Source: Solen grandis (Eukaryota > Mollusca > Bivalvia > Adapedonta > Solenidae). Taken from it: a DNA stretch of 64,000 bases. The stretch covers positions 43,006,196 through 43,070,195 of the forward strand of contig CM037788.1 of assembly GCA_021229015.1 (NCBI GenBank). The letters are read 5' to 3'. The notes under the pieces are model-generated. The model searched no databases. It was not told where the DNA came from and was given only the letters and a program-made list of their open reading frames with translations. Below are positions 1-11,200 of this stretch, in pieces. How positions within the stretch are numbered: the first letter of the stretch is position 1; the number at the start of each line of letters is the position of its first letter. Both the position numbers and the translations under genes were made by a program.

Positions 1-2460
1 TCATAGTGATAGGGTTCGGTGAGGTTCAGTCATGATGATAAGGGCGATGAGGTTCAAAATCATAGTGATAGGGTTCGTGAGGTTCAGTCATGATGATAAG
101 GCGATGAGGTTCAAAATCATAGTGATAGGGTTCGGTGAGGTTCAGTCATGATGATAAGGGCGATGAGGTTCAAAATCATAGTGATAGGGTTCGGTGAGGT
201 TCAGTCATGATGATAAGGGCGATGAGGTTCAAAATCATAGTGATAGGGTTCGGTGAGGTTCAGTCATGATGATAAGGGCGATGAGGTTCAAAATCATAGT
301 GATAGGGTTCGGTGAGGTTCAGTCATGATGATAAGGGCGATGAGGTTCAAAATCATGTGATAGGGTTCGTGAGTTCAGTCATGATGTAAGGCGATGAGGT
401 TCAAAATCATAGTATAGGGTTCGGTGAGGTTCAGTCATGATGATAAGGGCGAGAGGTCAAAATCATAGTGATAGGGTTCGGTGAGGTTCAGTCATGATGA
501 TAAGGTCGATGAGGTTCAAAATCATAGTGATAGGGTTCGGTGAAGTTCAATCATGATGATAAGGTCGATGAGGTTCAAAATCATAGTGATAGGGTTCGGT
601 GAGGTTCAGTCATGATGATAAGGCGAGAGGTTCAAATCTATGTAGGGTTCGTGAGGTTCATCTGATGATAGGGCGAAGGTTCAAAATCATAGTGTAGGGT
701 TCGGTGAGGTTCAGTCTGATGATAGGCGAGAGTCAATCATAGTGATAGGGTTGGTGGTTCAGTCTGTGATAAGGGCGTGAGGTTCAATATAGTGATAGGG
801 TTCGGTGAGGTTCAGTCATGTGATAGCATGAGGTTCAATCATATGATAGGGTCGGTGAGGTCATCATGATGATAAGGGCGATAGGTTCAAAATCATAGGA
901 TAGGGTTCGGTGAGTTCATCTGATGATAGGCGATGAGTTCAAATCATAGTGATGGGTTCGTGAGGTTCATCATGATGATAAGGGCGATGAGGTTCAACAT
1001 ATGAAGGGTTCGTGAGTTCAGTCATGATGATAAGGCGAGAGTTCAAAATCATGTGATAGGTTGTGGGTCAGTCATGATGATAAGGCGAGAGGTTCAATCA
1101 TAGTGATGGGTTGTGAGGTTCATCATGATGATAAGGCGATAGGTTCAAAATATAGTGATAGGGTTCGGTGAGGTTCATCTGATGATAAGCGATGAGGTTC
1201 AATCATAGTGATAGGTTGGTGAGTTCATCATGATGATAAGCGATAGGTTCAAAATCATAGTGATAGGGTTCGTGAGTTCAGTCATGATATAAGGCGATAG
1301 GTTCAAAATCATAGTGATAGGTTCGGTAGGTTCGTCTGATGATAAGGCATAGTCAAATCTGGATGGGTCGTGGGTCTCATGATGATAAGGGCGATAGGTT
1401 CAAATCTGTGATAGGGTTGTGGTTCTCATTGATAAGCATAGGTTCAAAATCTGTGTAGGTTCGTGGGTTCAGTCTGTTAGGCGATGAGGTTCAATCATGT
1501 GATAGGTCGTGAGTTCATCATGATGATAAGGGCGAGAGTTCAATCATAGTGATAGGGTTCGTGAGGTTCAGTCATGATATAAGGCGAGAGGTTCAAAATC
1601 TAGTGATAGGTCGGAGGTTCAGTATAGATAGCGAGGTTCAATTTGTGGTTCGTGAGGCTCATGATGATAAGGGCGAGAGGTTAATTAGGGGTGTGAGTTC
1701 ATTGAGATAGGCATGAGGAATCTAGGAGGCGTGGATCATGTGAAGGGAAGGAATCATAGTGATAGGGTTGGAGTTCAGTATGAGATAGCAGAGGTCAACA
1801 TGTGGGTGAGGTAGCAAAGGCTAGTTAAAATCATGTGAAGGGTGAGGAGTCTGGAAGGCGAGGCATATATGGGCGGGTTATATGATGAGCGGAGGAAAGA
1901 GGGCGGGGGCGTCGATGATGCGAGAGGTTCTTGTGGGTGTGAGGTTCATTTGCTTATATTATTCTGGTTCATCATGATGAAAGCGAAGGTTCAAAATCAT
2001 GTGATGGGTCGTGAGTCAGTCATGATATAAGGGCATGGGTTAATCTGGATAGGTTTCGGTGGGTCTCGAAAACGATGAGTTCAATTAGTGATGGTGGTGG
2101 TTCAGTCGTGATAAGCGAGAGGTTCAAAATATAGTGTGTTCGGTGAGTAGTTGATGATAGGCGATGAGTTCAAAATCATAGGATAGGGTTCGGTGAGGTC
2201 GATGGATAGGGCGAGGTTCAAATCAGATGGTTCGGTGAGGTTCAGTCATGATGATAAGGGCGATGAGGTTCAAAATCATAGTGATAGGGTTCGATGAGGT
2301 TCAGTCATGATGATAAGGGCGATGAGGTTCAAAATCATAGTGATAGGGTTCGGTGAGGTTCAGTCATGATGATAAGGGCGATGAGGTACAAAATCATAGT
2401 GATAGGGTTCGGTGAGGTTTAGTCATGATGCTAGGGGTCGATGAGGTACAAAACCATCAT
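1..2460. repeat. Minisatellite, 59-bp unit, copy A (runs off the left edge)
   Basis: Head-to-tail units, for example starting at 205 and 264, of two half-units of 30 and 29 bases that both begin TCAT and contain GAGGTTCA. Units at 1-340 and 2230-2460 are clean. Units between are shortened by many single-base deletions. The same array lies at 54342-55333 just upstream of a signal-peptide exon, so this one probably sits in intron 1 of a paralogue to the left. Confidence 0.92.
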
Positions 2461-3915
2461 TAAATGGGACGTTGTGGTACAAAACTATGATGATACTCTG
2501 CAGCCCCTCACCTCTTTTCGATGCCAGGTTGAAAACGTCTAAATTTATCAGTTTTGCATACTGTGTAATTCTTTTTAGTAATTCCATGAATAAGAATGAT
2601 GAAACTATGTGTTAAAATTTCCCACTTGCCACAAATTCCTCTTATTGTATACTTTCAATTTAATCTCTATCTTCCTGAAGAGTTTTTTTTTCTTCTCTCA
2701 TTTACTCTATCTTTCTCTTTTTTGCTTCTTTCATTTATGACCTGGTTAATTTTATTTCCAATATAAGTCTCTGTTTTATACAACTCTTCATCTCATACAA
2801 AATTTGTGCTAAGTGTATAAAATAAACTCTACATTATTTATTATGAACGAGCTGAAATTACAAGCACTGATATTTGTACAAGACTTTTGAATATTGATAA
2901 AGTATTCGATGTTATACTAAATTTAAACTCAAGCATCTGTAAGCTTGTGAACTGTGTTGGATTAAAGTAAGAAAAATCATACTTTAAATGTAAAGATAAA
3001 AGTTTGAGGTATTAAAAACATTGGGGGGAAAAAGACAAAAAAAGACAAAAAACAACAACAACAAAAACTTTGAATTCCTTTCCATTTCAATGTATTCTCT
3101 ATATGTCTCGATAATCTAATAGTACTTGCTAATACGGCTTGGAATCCTTTATATCCCGAATATTTGCAACAAACATTCTCAAAGATAAAAAAATCTCAGT
3201 TTTGTGATATCTAAAAACATTACTTAATATAAAAATTAACTTTTTCAAATAACATAATTCGTGTTAATTTCAAAGTATTTACCGTCGCTTATAGATTTTT
3301 TGTTTTCAAACCATTTATCGTCACTGAAAGAAATCTAAATATTTTCAAAGCATTTACCGTCACTGAAAGAAATCTCAATATTTTCAAAAAAAAATATAGT
3401 TGTCATTACCTTAAATCAATACAATTGCCTTTTTTAGATCTAAAATACTTTCAAGGAATGGAGTGAATTACTTTTATTGAATATAATTTTAGGATTTATT
3501 CAAATATTTTCCCATGTTTTTGTGTATTGAAACAATAAATATTATAATTCCTTTGTCTAAATCTAAATGAAATAAGACAAAAGATTAAGTAAGTAGATAG
3601 ATATGAAATAAAAAAGCAAACCAATTATAGACTTAAGAAATATGATTTTAATATGATAAAAAGTAGTATAAATAAATAATAAATAATAAGATAAATGAAT
3701 TATGTTTTAATTCGTTCATGTATTTGATGAAAATAAATGATATTTGTTATTATTATTTTGTTTGTGCATTTATAAATATTTCGCCAACAAGCAATTGAAA
3801 TAGAATATGTTTTGTAGAAATAGGATGTATGATTTAAGCTGACATGTTAAGTTTCAAAGGAAAACAGAAAAATGAAAATGAAATTCTATGAAGATACAAA
3901 GAGTGAATATTTTAC

Positions 3916-3977
3916 CTTTAAGGAATATCTCGAATGTTGATAGACGACTTTGACAGAGAGTCCACGCTTTCCACAAT
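3916..3977 (-). other. Probable non-coding exon 1 of a paralogous gene whose body lies left of the window
   Basis: Same interval and same donor (CTTAAAG then GTAAAAT) as 58797-58859. Followed on the minus strand by intron-1 homologue and the minisatellite. Coding exons would lie beyond position 1. It might instead be a dead 5' fragment. Confidence 0.4.
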
Positions 3978-4000
3978 GAGATATACGGTCAGCAGAGCCA

Positions 4001-4008
4001 TTTATATA
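4001..4008 (-). promoter_or_regulatory. TATA box in copy A (promoter of a putative paralogue)
   Basis: TATATAAA on the minus strand, at the position equivalent to the box at 58883-58889. Surrounding sequence (GGCTCTGCTGACCGTATATC downstream) is the same in both copies. Confidence 0.5.
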
Positions 4009-4154
4009 CGTTCATGCGTATTATACTAAATACTAAGCTTGATCAATCGAACGTAAAATTCATTGCGTTTAAGTTGCAGTCATACATAAAATGTGGGTGT
4101 GCTGTAATACTCGATACAAAATATCATTAAAGAAAGTTTTTTGTGTGGTTGAAA

Positions 4155-4245
4155 AGACTTCCTCACATGAAAATCCGAATGACCCTGCTGGGATTCAAAC
4201 CCACGCGGTGAGGGGCTGAGTGAGTGTTAAAGTCAGCGACTTTTA
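4155..4245 (-). mobile_element. SINE-A head fragment
   Basis: Reverse-oriented: TCCGAATGACCCTGCTGGGA, GCGGTGAGGGGCTGAGTGAG, AAAGTCAGCGAC. It faces the plus-oriented SINE-A at 4331, so the two form an inverted pair around about 85 bases. Confidence 0.75.
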
Positions 4246-4330
4246 TGTCAGACTAAGATTTGCTAAGCTGTATTTACACAACGAATGTTAAACACTTTAG
4301 GAAGTCGGCTGTATTTCTTCATTTGATACT

Positions 4331-4558
4331 GGGGCCTCCGTGGCCGAGATGGTAAAGTCGCTGACTTTAACACTTACTCAGCCAGGGTCATTCGGATTTT
4401 CACGTGAGGACGCCTTCCAACTGGGTAAGTCGGTGGTTCTACCCGGATGCCTCCGTGCATTCGGGATTGTCCTCCACCTGTAATTAGCTGGACGTCGCTA
4501 TATGACTGAAATACTGTCGAAGCGACGGTAAACTCAAATAGTCAAGTCATCATCATCA
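4331..4558 (+). mobile_element. SINE-A copy with the B box deleted
   Basis: The A box (GTGGCCGAGATGGTAAAG) is present, but the sequence jumps from ACTCAGCC to AGGGTCATTCGG, losing about 27 bases that carry the GGTTCGAATCCCGG B box. Tail CTGTCGAAGCGACGGTAAAC follows, then an ATC-rich stretch. Confidence 0.85.
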
Positions 4559-4599
4559 ACACTACAGTCAAAATCATCATCAGCTGCAGTTGGACTAGC

Positions 4600-5775
4600 T
4601 TTCGGATGCAATGAATTTTATATTCATACAACGTCATATAACGTCAGATTTGACGTCAGGTGAAAAAGTTTGTACGCGGTCAACAGCAATTATTTCTGGA
4701 CCGATTTTCATCAAAATTTCACAGAATGTGTATGTTAGGCTCTAGTTGTGCATCCCGGTGTCCGTTAAGGCAAATGAGCTAGAAAGCTGATATTTGGACT
4801 GCATATTAGTTCTATGTCTTCTTTACATTCTGAAAAGATGAACGCCATATGACGTCACATGACGTCATAATGCTATTAAAACTTTCGTATTAAAACTTAA
4901 CGGTTTTTAAGCCCTGTAGGCTTTATTTTTTGTATGATTTGCTTGAAATTTTGTCTGAAGATGCAGTATTAGATTCTATGGAGCCATGTTACTTCCGTTT
5001 CCGAAAAATCCCAAAGGTCAAGGTCATATATCAATTATCGGGTTTTTCTTCGGCCTTAAATATTTCAAAAACGGTAAATATTCTATCGAGACACTATGCG
5101 TATAATTTGTAATGTTTAGAAATACCTTTCAGATGATATTTAGTTTTTGATGATCGGGGTTGAATCGGTTGAGTTATGGCGGAAAAACGAAAATTTGGTA
5201 ACCCTCAGTGTGTTTAATAGTTTATATCTCGAAAACCTTTGATTTTTGAAAATATGATGATGAATATTATTTGTAGAGCAAAGTTTGGCCGTTCTTTTGA
5301 TGCTTAAAGTTTAATGGTTGACCTAAGCTTCATGGAGTAATGGGGAAAAAACGAAATTCGTGCATATAGCTTTGCTGATTTTTTTCTTTTTTCAGGAGGT
5401 TTAAGAGCTTGTATCTCAAAAAGTATTGAAAATTTTCCTGTACATAAAGCGTGTGAAATGTAGAGAATTTTAAGACGATTATTTTGGTTCCAAAGTTTTG
5501 AAATTAATCAAATAATAAGGAAGTTACATCAAAAATAAAATTTAAACATGTATAATTTCAGCGATTTTGCCGTTATGTAAGAGTTTTCATTAGAAATAGT
5601 ACATACATTAAGCAATTGAGATGTAGAGAATTTTAAGACGATTATTTTGGCACCTAGAGTTTTGAAATTGATCAAAAAATAAGGAAGTTACATAAAAAAT
5701 ACGAATTTAAAGCCAATAGTAAGAATTTTCATAAAATATTCTACTTTCGCTTTCACCTTAATTTTTTTTTTTTTT
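4600..5775. repeat. CRE-rich repeat superfamily, segment 1
   Basis: Contains ACCGATTTTCATCAAAATTT, GTTGTGCATCCCGGTGTCCG, several TGACGTCA sites (for example 4857-4868) and, toward the right, the AAGGAAGTTACATNAAAAAT module repeated at about 5518 and 5680. No coding frame of note. Confidence 0.7.
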
Positions 5776-5780
5776 AAACC

Positions 5781-6062
5781 CGGGGCCGGTTGACCCCCGG
5801 GAGAAGCTTTGAGATACCAAAGTCGTAAAAAATGGTAATGTTATAGCTCCCTTGCTTGACGCTCCGCATATAAGGGTAGTTGCAGGACTGGTTGGCTCGG
5901 TATCAGGATAATGTGACTGGGTGTGGTATCATGCCATATGTCTACGGCGTGATACTGCAGTGTGGCAGCACTGTAACTGCATTAAGTAGACATCGTCTCC
6001 AAATGACTGAAATACTGTCGGTGGGACGTTAAACCCAACAAACAAACAAACAAACAAACAAA
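5781..6062 (+). mobile_element. SINE-B copy with degenerate head and (CAAA)n tail
   Basis: Body TATAGCTCCCTTGCTTG through GTGACTGGGTGTGGTATCAT to TCGGTGGGACGTTAAACCC, then CAAA repeats. The head is replaced by a GGGGCCGGTTGACCCCC palindrome. Confidence 0.8.
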
Positions 6063-6924
6063 CTAAACAAGTGTTGACAATGATTTAATGTTTTGTCAAA
6101 TCATTTTATTTACGTTACTTATACATATCAGTTGCAGCATTGCGTTACCCATAATCCTTTGAGCGTTTTGACACATGTCATTTAGACCGTTGTTGAAACA
6201 TTGCAATTTCCCGACTTTATTGTTGCATCAATCGATAAATGTTGTACAAGCTATATCCCAAATTTATGATAAATGATAACCTATGTGAAAATATATGTTA
6301 TAGTACAATGTAATTTAATTGCCAGCTTGAGATACCATGAGCGTGTATAAGTGAAGACGCTTGAAACAAAATGATCAACACATGTCATCCGTTCAAGACG
6401 CTGCAAGCTAATTTGTCCGTTAGCTAAAAGCGCAAAATGGAGAAACTTTGTGTAATACAGTCGTCTCGATCGTATGTACAAGCTCTATTGGAATTTAGAG
6501 TTTGCCCGCAATTTCTATCCAATCAATGAGCCCGAAATTTCAAAATCCTGGTCGATTTAATTTGTTAAGAGTTCGGGATTTTGCGAGATTTGTCTACTTA
6601 ATTGAGATTTAACTGTTAAGAGTTTACGGCGATCTGCGCATGTCATTATTTCAAATTATGCTACGCCCTATTCACGTGATAGCCATATATGGCAATGTTT
6701 ACTACACCGATCCGTACACACGAGGTGTACTTATCATTTGATTCCACTCTGGCGCATGTTGACGTCATTTGCAAACATTGAGTAAAGTTGCTTGAATAAT
6801 CATGTTTATATACACATTAACATAAGAATGAAGAGCTTCGGAAATATTTTCGCAAAATGATGATTACCAGCTCAGTCCAAACGGACTCCTATGCTAAAAT
6901 AAATATTAAAATACAAAGATATTT
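6063..6924. other. No feature seen
   Basis: AT-rich sequence between two SINE-B copies, with only short chance frames. Confidence 0.6.
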
Positions 6925-7168
6925 TTGTTTGTTTATTATGTTTAACGTCCAACCGACAGTATTTAAGTCATTTGGAAACGATGTCTACTTGAGACGGATG
7001 TAGTGCTGTCACACTGTACAGTATCACGCTGTAGACAGCTGGCATTATACCACACCCAGTCACATTATCCTGACACCGGGCCAACCATTCCTGGAACAAC
7101 CCTTTAATATTATGCTGAGCGCCAAGCAAGGGAGCTATAACCAGTACCTATGTTTACGACTTTGGTAA
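6925..7168 (-). mobile_element. SINE-B copy, lacking the tRNA head
   Basis: Reverse-oriented body and tail: TTTAACGTCCAACCGACAGT to AAGCAAGGGAGCTATAACC. It is 5' truncated. Confidence 0.8.
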
Positions 7169-7485
7169 ATACAAGAATTGAAACTGATATAACGTTCATA
7201 AACAAGTTATAGATCATGTATTAACTCGTTTGATTCGGTATTTCCAGGGTATTCCTAGCCTTGATATCTTCCGCTGACAGAGGCTATTCTATAGATCTAC
7301 GATTATAATCTACATACATGTATTTCGTACTTTCCTTAACATCAATCAGTTGCTGTGTACTGATGTCTTAACTAATAAAAATAAAATAAATAAATAAATA
7401 AATAACACATCACTTAAATTATATTTCCATGCTTCTTTATTGAAATCTGAAAAAGAAATGAGCCGACGGTGAAAAACGTGAGAAA

Positions 7486-8853
7486 TTTATGTGTTACATC
7501 CATATTTGGAAAGCACGCGCACGTGTGTAAATACTTTAACAACACGCTGACGTAACAATTTTATGGCGCCATCTCCTAATATAGCAGTGTGCAGTTGTGC
7601 ATCCCGGTATCCGTTTTTCAAAATTCGAAAAGGCAATGGTTCTATGGCGAATCCAAGATTCGAACCATTGACATCAAATTTCAAATGCGTATTAAATCGC
7701 TTACAGATGAGCTAGAAAGATGATATTTGGACAGAATATAAGTCTCTAGGTTTTCTTTATATTCTCAGAAGATGAATGTGTTTGACGTCATATGACGTCA
7801 TGAGGTGAAAAGTAATATCTAAATTTTACGTGTTAATTTTATATGTTGAAAACGTCCGAGCACCTTGAAAATTTAAAGTATATGCTTCAGATAGAACATT
7901 TTGCATTTCAATAATTTTCATTTGACTATGACGTGTTTTGACGTCAAACTTGACATCGTATATAAATGTTTGTACGCGGTGTACAGCCATTATTCCTGGA
8001 CCGATTTTCATCAAAATTTCACAGAATATGAATATTACACTCTGGTTGTGCATCCCGGTGTCCGTTTTTCAAAATTCAAAAAGGCAATTGTTCTATGGCG
8101 AATCCAAGATTCGAACCATTGACGTCAAATTTCAAATGCGTATAAAATCGCTTACAGATGACCTAGAAAGATGATACTTAGACAAAATATAAGTCTCAAG
8201 GTTTTCTTTATATTTTCAGAAGATGAATGACGTCAAATTCAAATGCGTATAAAATCGCTTCCAGATGAGCTAGAAAGCTGATATTTGGGCAGATTATAAG
8301 TCTCCAGGTCTTGTTATTTCTTGTAATTTTCTCAGAGTGTGTAAGTTCGCTTTAGTCATGCATCCTTTCTTTCCTTTTCAAATATTAAAAAGACCAAGGT
8401 TCTTTGGTGAAACCAAGTTTCGAAAATATGACCTCAAAATTAATTTAAATATTTCAGAGCCCCGAGAGGAGTTAGAAAAATTAAATTTGCTCATGTTAGA
8501 ATTTCATAGGTTTCTTTAGAATTTCACAGGCCAGACGTCATTTAACGCCATGACGTTCTTATATGTTTTCCTTTCTCGCGCAATAAATTCAATGTGATCC
8601 GAATGGTCCAGAATCATGAAGATTTTATTACATGTATTTTAGATGCCGAATTTTTAAATGCAATGAATTCATATTCATATGACGTCATGACATTTTAAAT
8701 GGATGGATTTTCCTAAACTTTTCACAGAATGTATAGGAAACACTATCATTTCCTAATGACTTCTTCGTATTCCGTATAAATGATTTTCAGTTTGATTTAA
8801 TTTTTAAACGGGTTGGAGAAAGTCCTATCGTTTGCCGTGCAAACGGAATCTAG
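7486..8853. repeat. CRE-rich repeat superfamily, segment 2, ending in a hairpin and CTAG
   Basis: Two or three internal copies of the block TGCATCCCGGTNTCCGTTTT ... ATGGCGAATCCAAGATTCGA (for example 7596-7680 and 8047-8125). Paired CREs at 783-790 and 793-800. The 3' end is hairpin CGTTTG-CCGTG-CAAACG (8829-8845), GAATCTAG, then TTATTATT. Confidence 0.7.
8829..8853 (+). repeat. Helitron-like 3' terminus: hairpin plus CTAG
   Basis: Six-base-pair stem CGTTTG/CAAACG with loop CCGTG, then GAATCTAG and T. The same arrangement recurs at 10313-10339, 12086-12112, 19503-19529 (TTAG) and 23044-23070. Helitrons end in CTRR preceded by a short hairpin and insert before T. Confidence 0.55.
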
Positions 8854-11200
8854 TTATTATTATTTTTTCTTCCTAACTAAACGCTTATTTTTATATGTTG
8901 CAATAGACCTAAGACGATGAAATTTTTATGACTTATTAGTCAAGTGAGGATATTTTGATTTCAATGACTTTCAGCACTCTATGACGTCACATGACGTCAC
9001 AGTTAAAATAGTGAAAAATGGTGTACAGATGGTACATCTTGAAACTAAGGTGTGCATATCCTGTCAGCTAACCGAAATTCCGAAAGACCGAAGTTCTGTG
9101 GCTGAAATAAGATTCGAACATAGGACCGAAAATTTCATTTTAGGATTAAAGAGCTTCAGGATGAGATAGAAAGTTGAAACTTACACAGTTTGCAGTTCTG
9201 CAGAATTTCTACATAAGTTTTGAGTCGTGATGTCATATGACGTCATGTGACGTCATAAGCATACTTCGTAATTTTCATTTTAGGGCAATGATTTCGACAT
9301 GATGCCAGTTGTTCAGAATAATGAAAATTTCAGAGTTATGACAGTAAAGTATGCGCTTTTGAACAAAAGCATCTTTAGCACCCTATGACGTCATGTGACG
9401 TCAGAGCTAAAATATTGAAAAATGGTGTTCGCGCTCTACAGCCGCCATTTATGGTCGGATTTTCTGCAAATTTTCACAGATGGTACACCTTGAAACTAAG
9501 GTGTGCATATCTTGCCAGCTTACCGAAATTCCGAAAAACCGAAGTTCTGTGGCTGAAGTAAGATTCGAACAAAGGACCGAAAATTTCATTTTAGGATTAA
9601 AGAGCTTCAGGATGAGATAGAAAGTTGAAACTTACACAGTTTGCAGTTCTGCAGCATTTCTACAAATATTTTGAGTCGTGACGTCATAGGACGTCATAAG
9701 CATACCACTTGATTTTAATTTGGGGCAATGATTTCGACATGATGCCAGTTGTTCAGAATAATGAAAACTTCAGATTTATTGCAGTAAAGTATGCGCTTTT
9801 GAGCAACAGCATTTTCAGCACCCTATGACGTCACCTGACGTCAGAGCTTAAAATAGTGAAAAATGGTGTTCGCGCTCTACAGCCGCCATTTATGATCCGA
9901 TTTTCTTCAATTTTTTACAGATGGTACATCTTGAAACTAAGGTGTAAATATTTTGTCAGCTACCCTTAATTCCGAAAAACCGAAGTATTGTGGCTTAAAT
10001 TACATTCGAACATAGGACCGAAAATTTCATTTTAGGATTAAAGAGCTTCAGGATGAGATAGAAAGTTGAAACTTACACAGTTTGCAGTTCTGCAGAATTT
10101 CTACATATATTTTGAGTCGTGACGTCATATGACGTCATAAACATACGACTACTACTACTACTTATTTTTTTTTCTTCATAACTAAACGCTTATTTTTCAC
10201 GGAATATAATGTCAGTTGTTCCGCATGAACATAAAATACTACCAGAGGTGAGTCATTACATGAAACTTCTATCTCCTGCTTTTTGCATTAACACAGCCTG
10301 CAGAAAGTCCTATCATTCGTTTTCACGAATGACATCTAGTTATTATTCTTTTCTTCTTCCTAACTAAACGCTTATTTTTATATGTTGCAATAGTCCTAGG
10401 ACGATGAAATTTTTATGGCTTATTAGTCACGTGAGGAAATTTTGATTTCAACGACTTTCAGCACCCTATGACGTCACATGACTTCACCGCTAAAAATAGT
10501 GAAAATGGTGTTCGCACTCTACAGCCGTCATTTATGGTCGGATTTTCTTCAAATTTTCACAGATGGTACATCTTGAAACTTAGGTGTGCATATCCTGTCA
10601 GCTAACCGAAATTCCGAAAGACCGAAGTTCTGTGGCTGAAATAAGATTCGAACATAGGACCGAAAATTTCATTTTAGGATTAAAGAGCTTCAGGATGAGA
10701 TAGAAAGTTGAAACTTACACAGTTTGCAGTTCTGAAGAATTCCTACATATATCTTGAGTCGTGACGTCATATGACGTCATGTGACGTCATAAGCATACTT
10801 CTTATTTTTCATATTAGGGCAATGATTTTGACATGATGCCAGTTGTTCAGAATAATGAAAATTTCAGAGTTATGACAGAAAGTAGCCTTTTGAACAAAAG
10901 CATCTTCAGCACCAGAGTAAAAAAAAAAATGGTTTTCACGCTCTACGCCCCATTTATGGGGATTTTTTCAAATTTTCACAGATGGTACATCTTGAAACTA
11001 AGGTTTGCATATCCTGTCAGCTTACCGAAATTCCGAAAGACCGAAGTTCTGTGGCTGAAATAAGATTCGAACATTGGACCGAAAATTTCATTTTAGGATT
11101 AAAGAGCTTCAGAATGAGATAGAAAGTTGAAACTTACACAGTTTGCAGTTCTGCAGTATTTCTACATATATTTTGAGTTCTCGCTCTAGAGCCTTCAATT
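8854..11200. repeat. Tandem array of ~420-450 bp CRE-rich units
   Basis: Landmark GATGGTACAYCTTGAAACT occurs near 9027, 9479, 9918, 10561 and 10980 (spacings 452, 439, 643, 419). The 643-base step contains a hairpin/CTAG terminus (10313-10339) and a fresh TTATTATT...CTTCCTAACTAAACG start. CRE palindromes occur in pairs or triplets exactly 10 bases apart. Confidence 0.85.
10313..10339 (+). repeat. Helitron-like 3' terminus with covarying stem
   Basis: Stem TCATTCGT/ACGAATGA with loop TTTC, then CATCTAG. Stem positions differ from the 8829 copy on both arms so that pairing is kept. Confidence 0.55.

Larger units (their letters stand above)
2216..4150 (-). repeat. Segmental duplicate of the EGF/CCP gene 5' region (copy A)
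   Basis: After the minisatellite, the order CTGCAGCCCCT, ACGTCTAAATTTATCAG, TTGTGCTAAGTGTATAAAAT and so on matches 55325-59060 closely. Copy A lacks about 350 bases found at 55474-55830 and lacks the LINE at 56029-57618. It includes the promoter and first exon given separately. Confidence 0.92.

Noticed and set aside
1842..2030. 62-codon frame inside the left minisatellite
   Set aside because: It is a chance reading through degraded repeat units, with no codon-level conservation to the neighbouring units.
1..2460. CRISPR-like array
   Set aside because: The repeats are contiguous with no unique spacers, and the host is eukaryotic; it is a minisatellite.
7901..8174. Repeated short frames reading GESKIRT...VKFQ in the CRE-rich repeats
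   Set aside because: They follow from nucleotide repeats (GAATCCAAGATTCGAACC block), are interrupted in other copies and have no start context.
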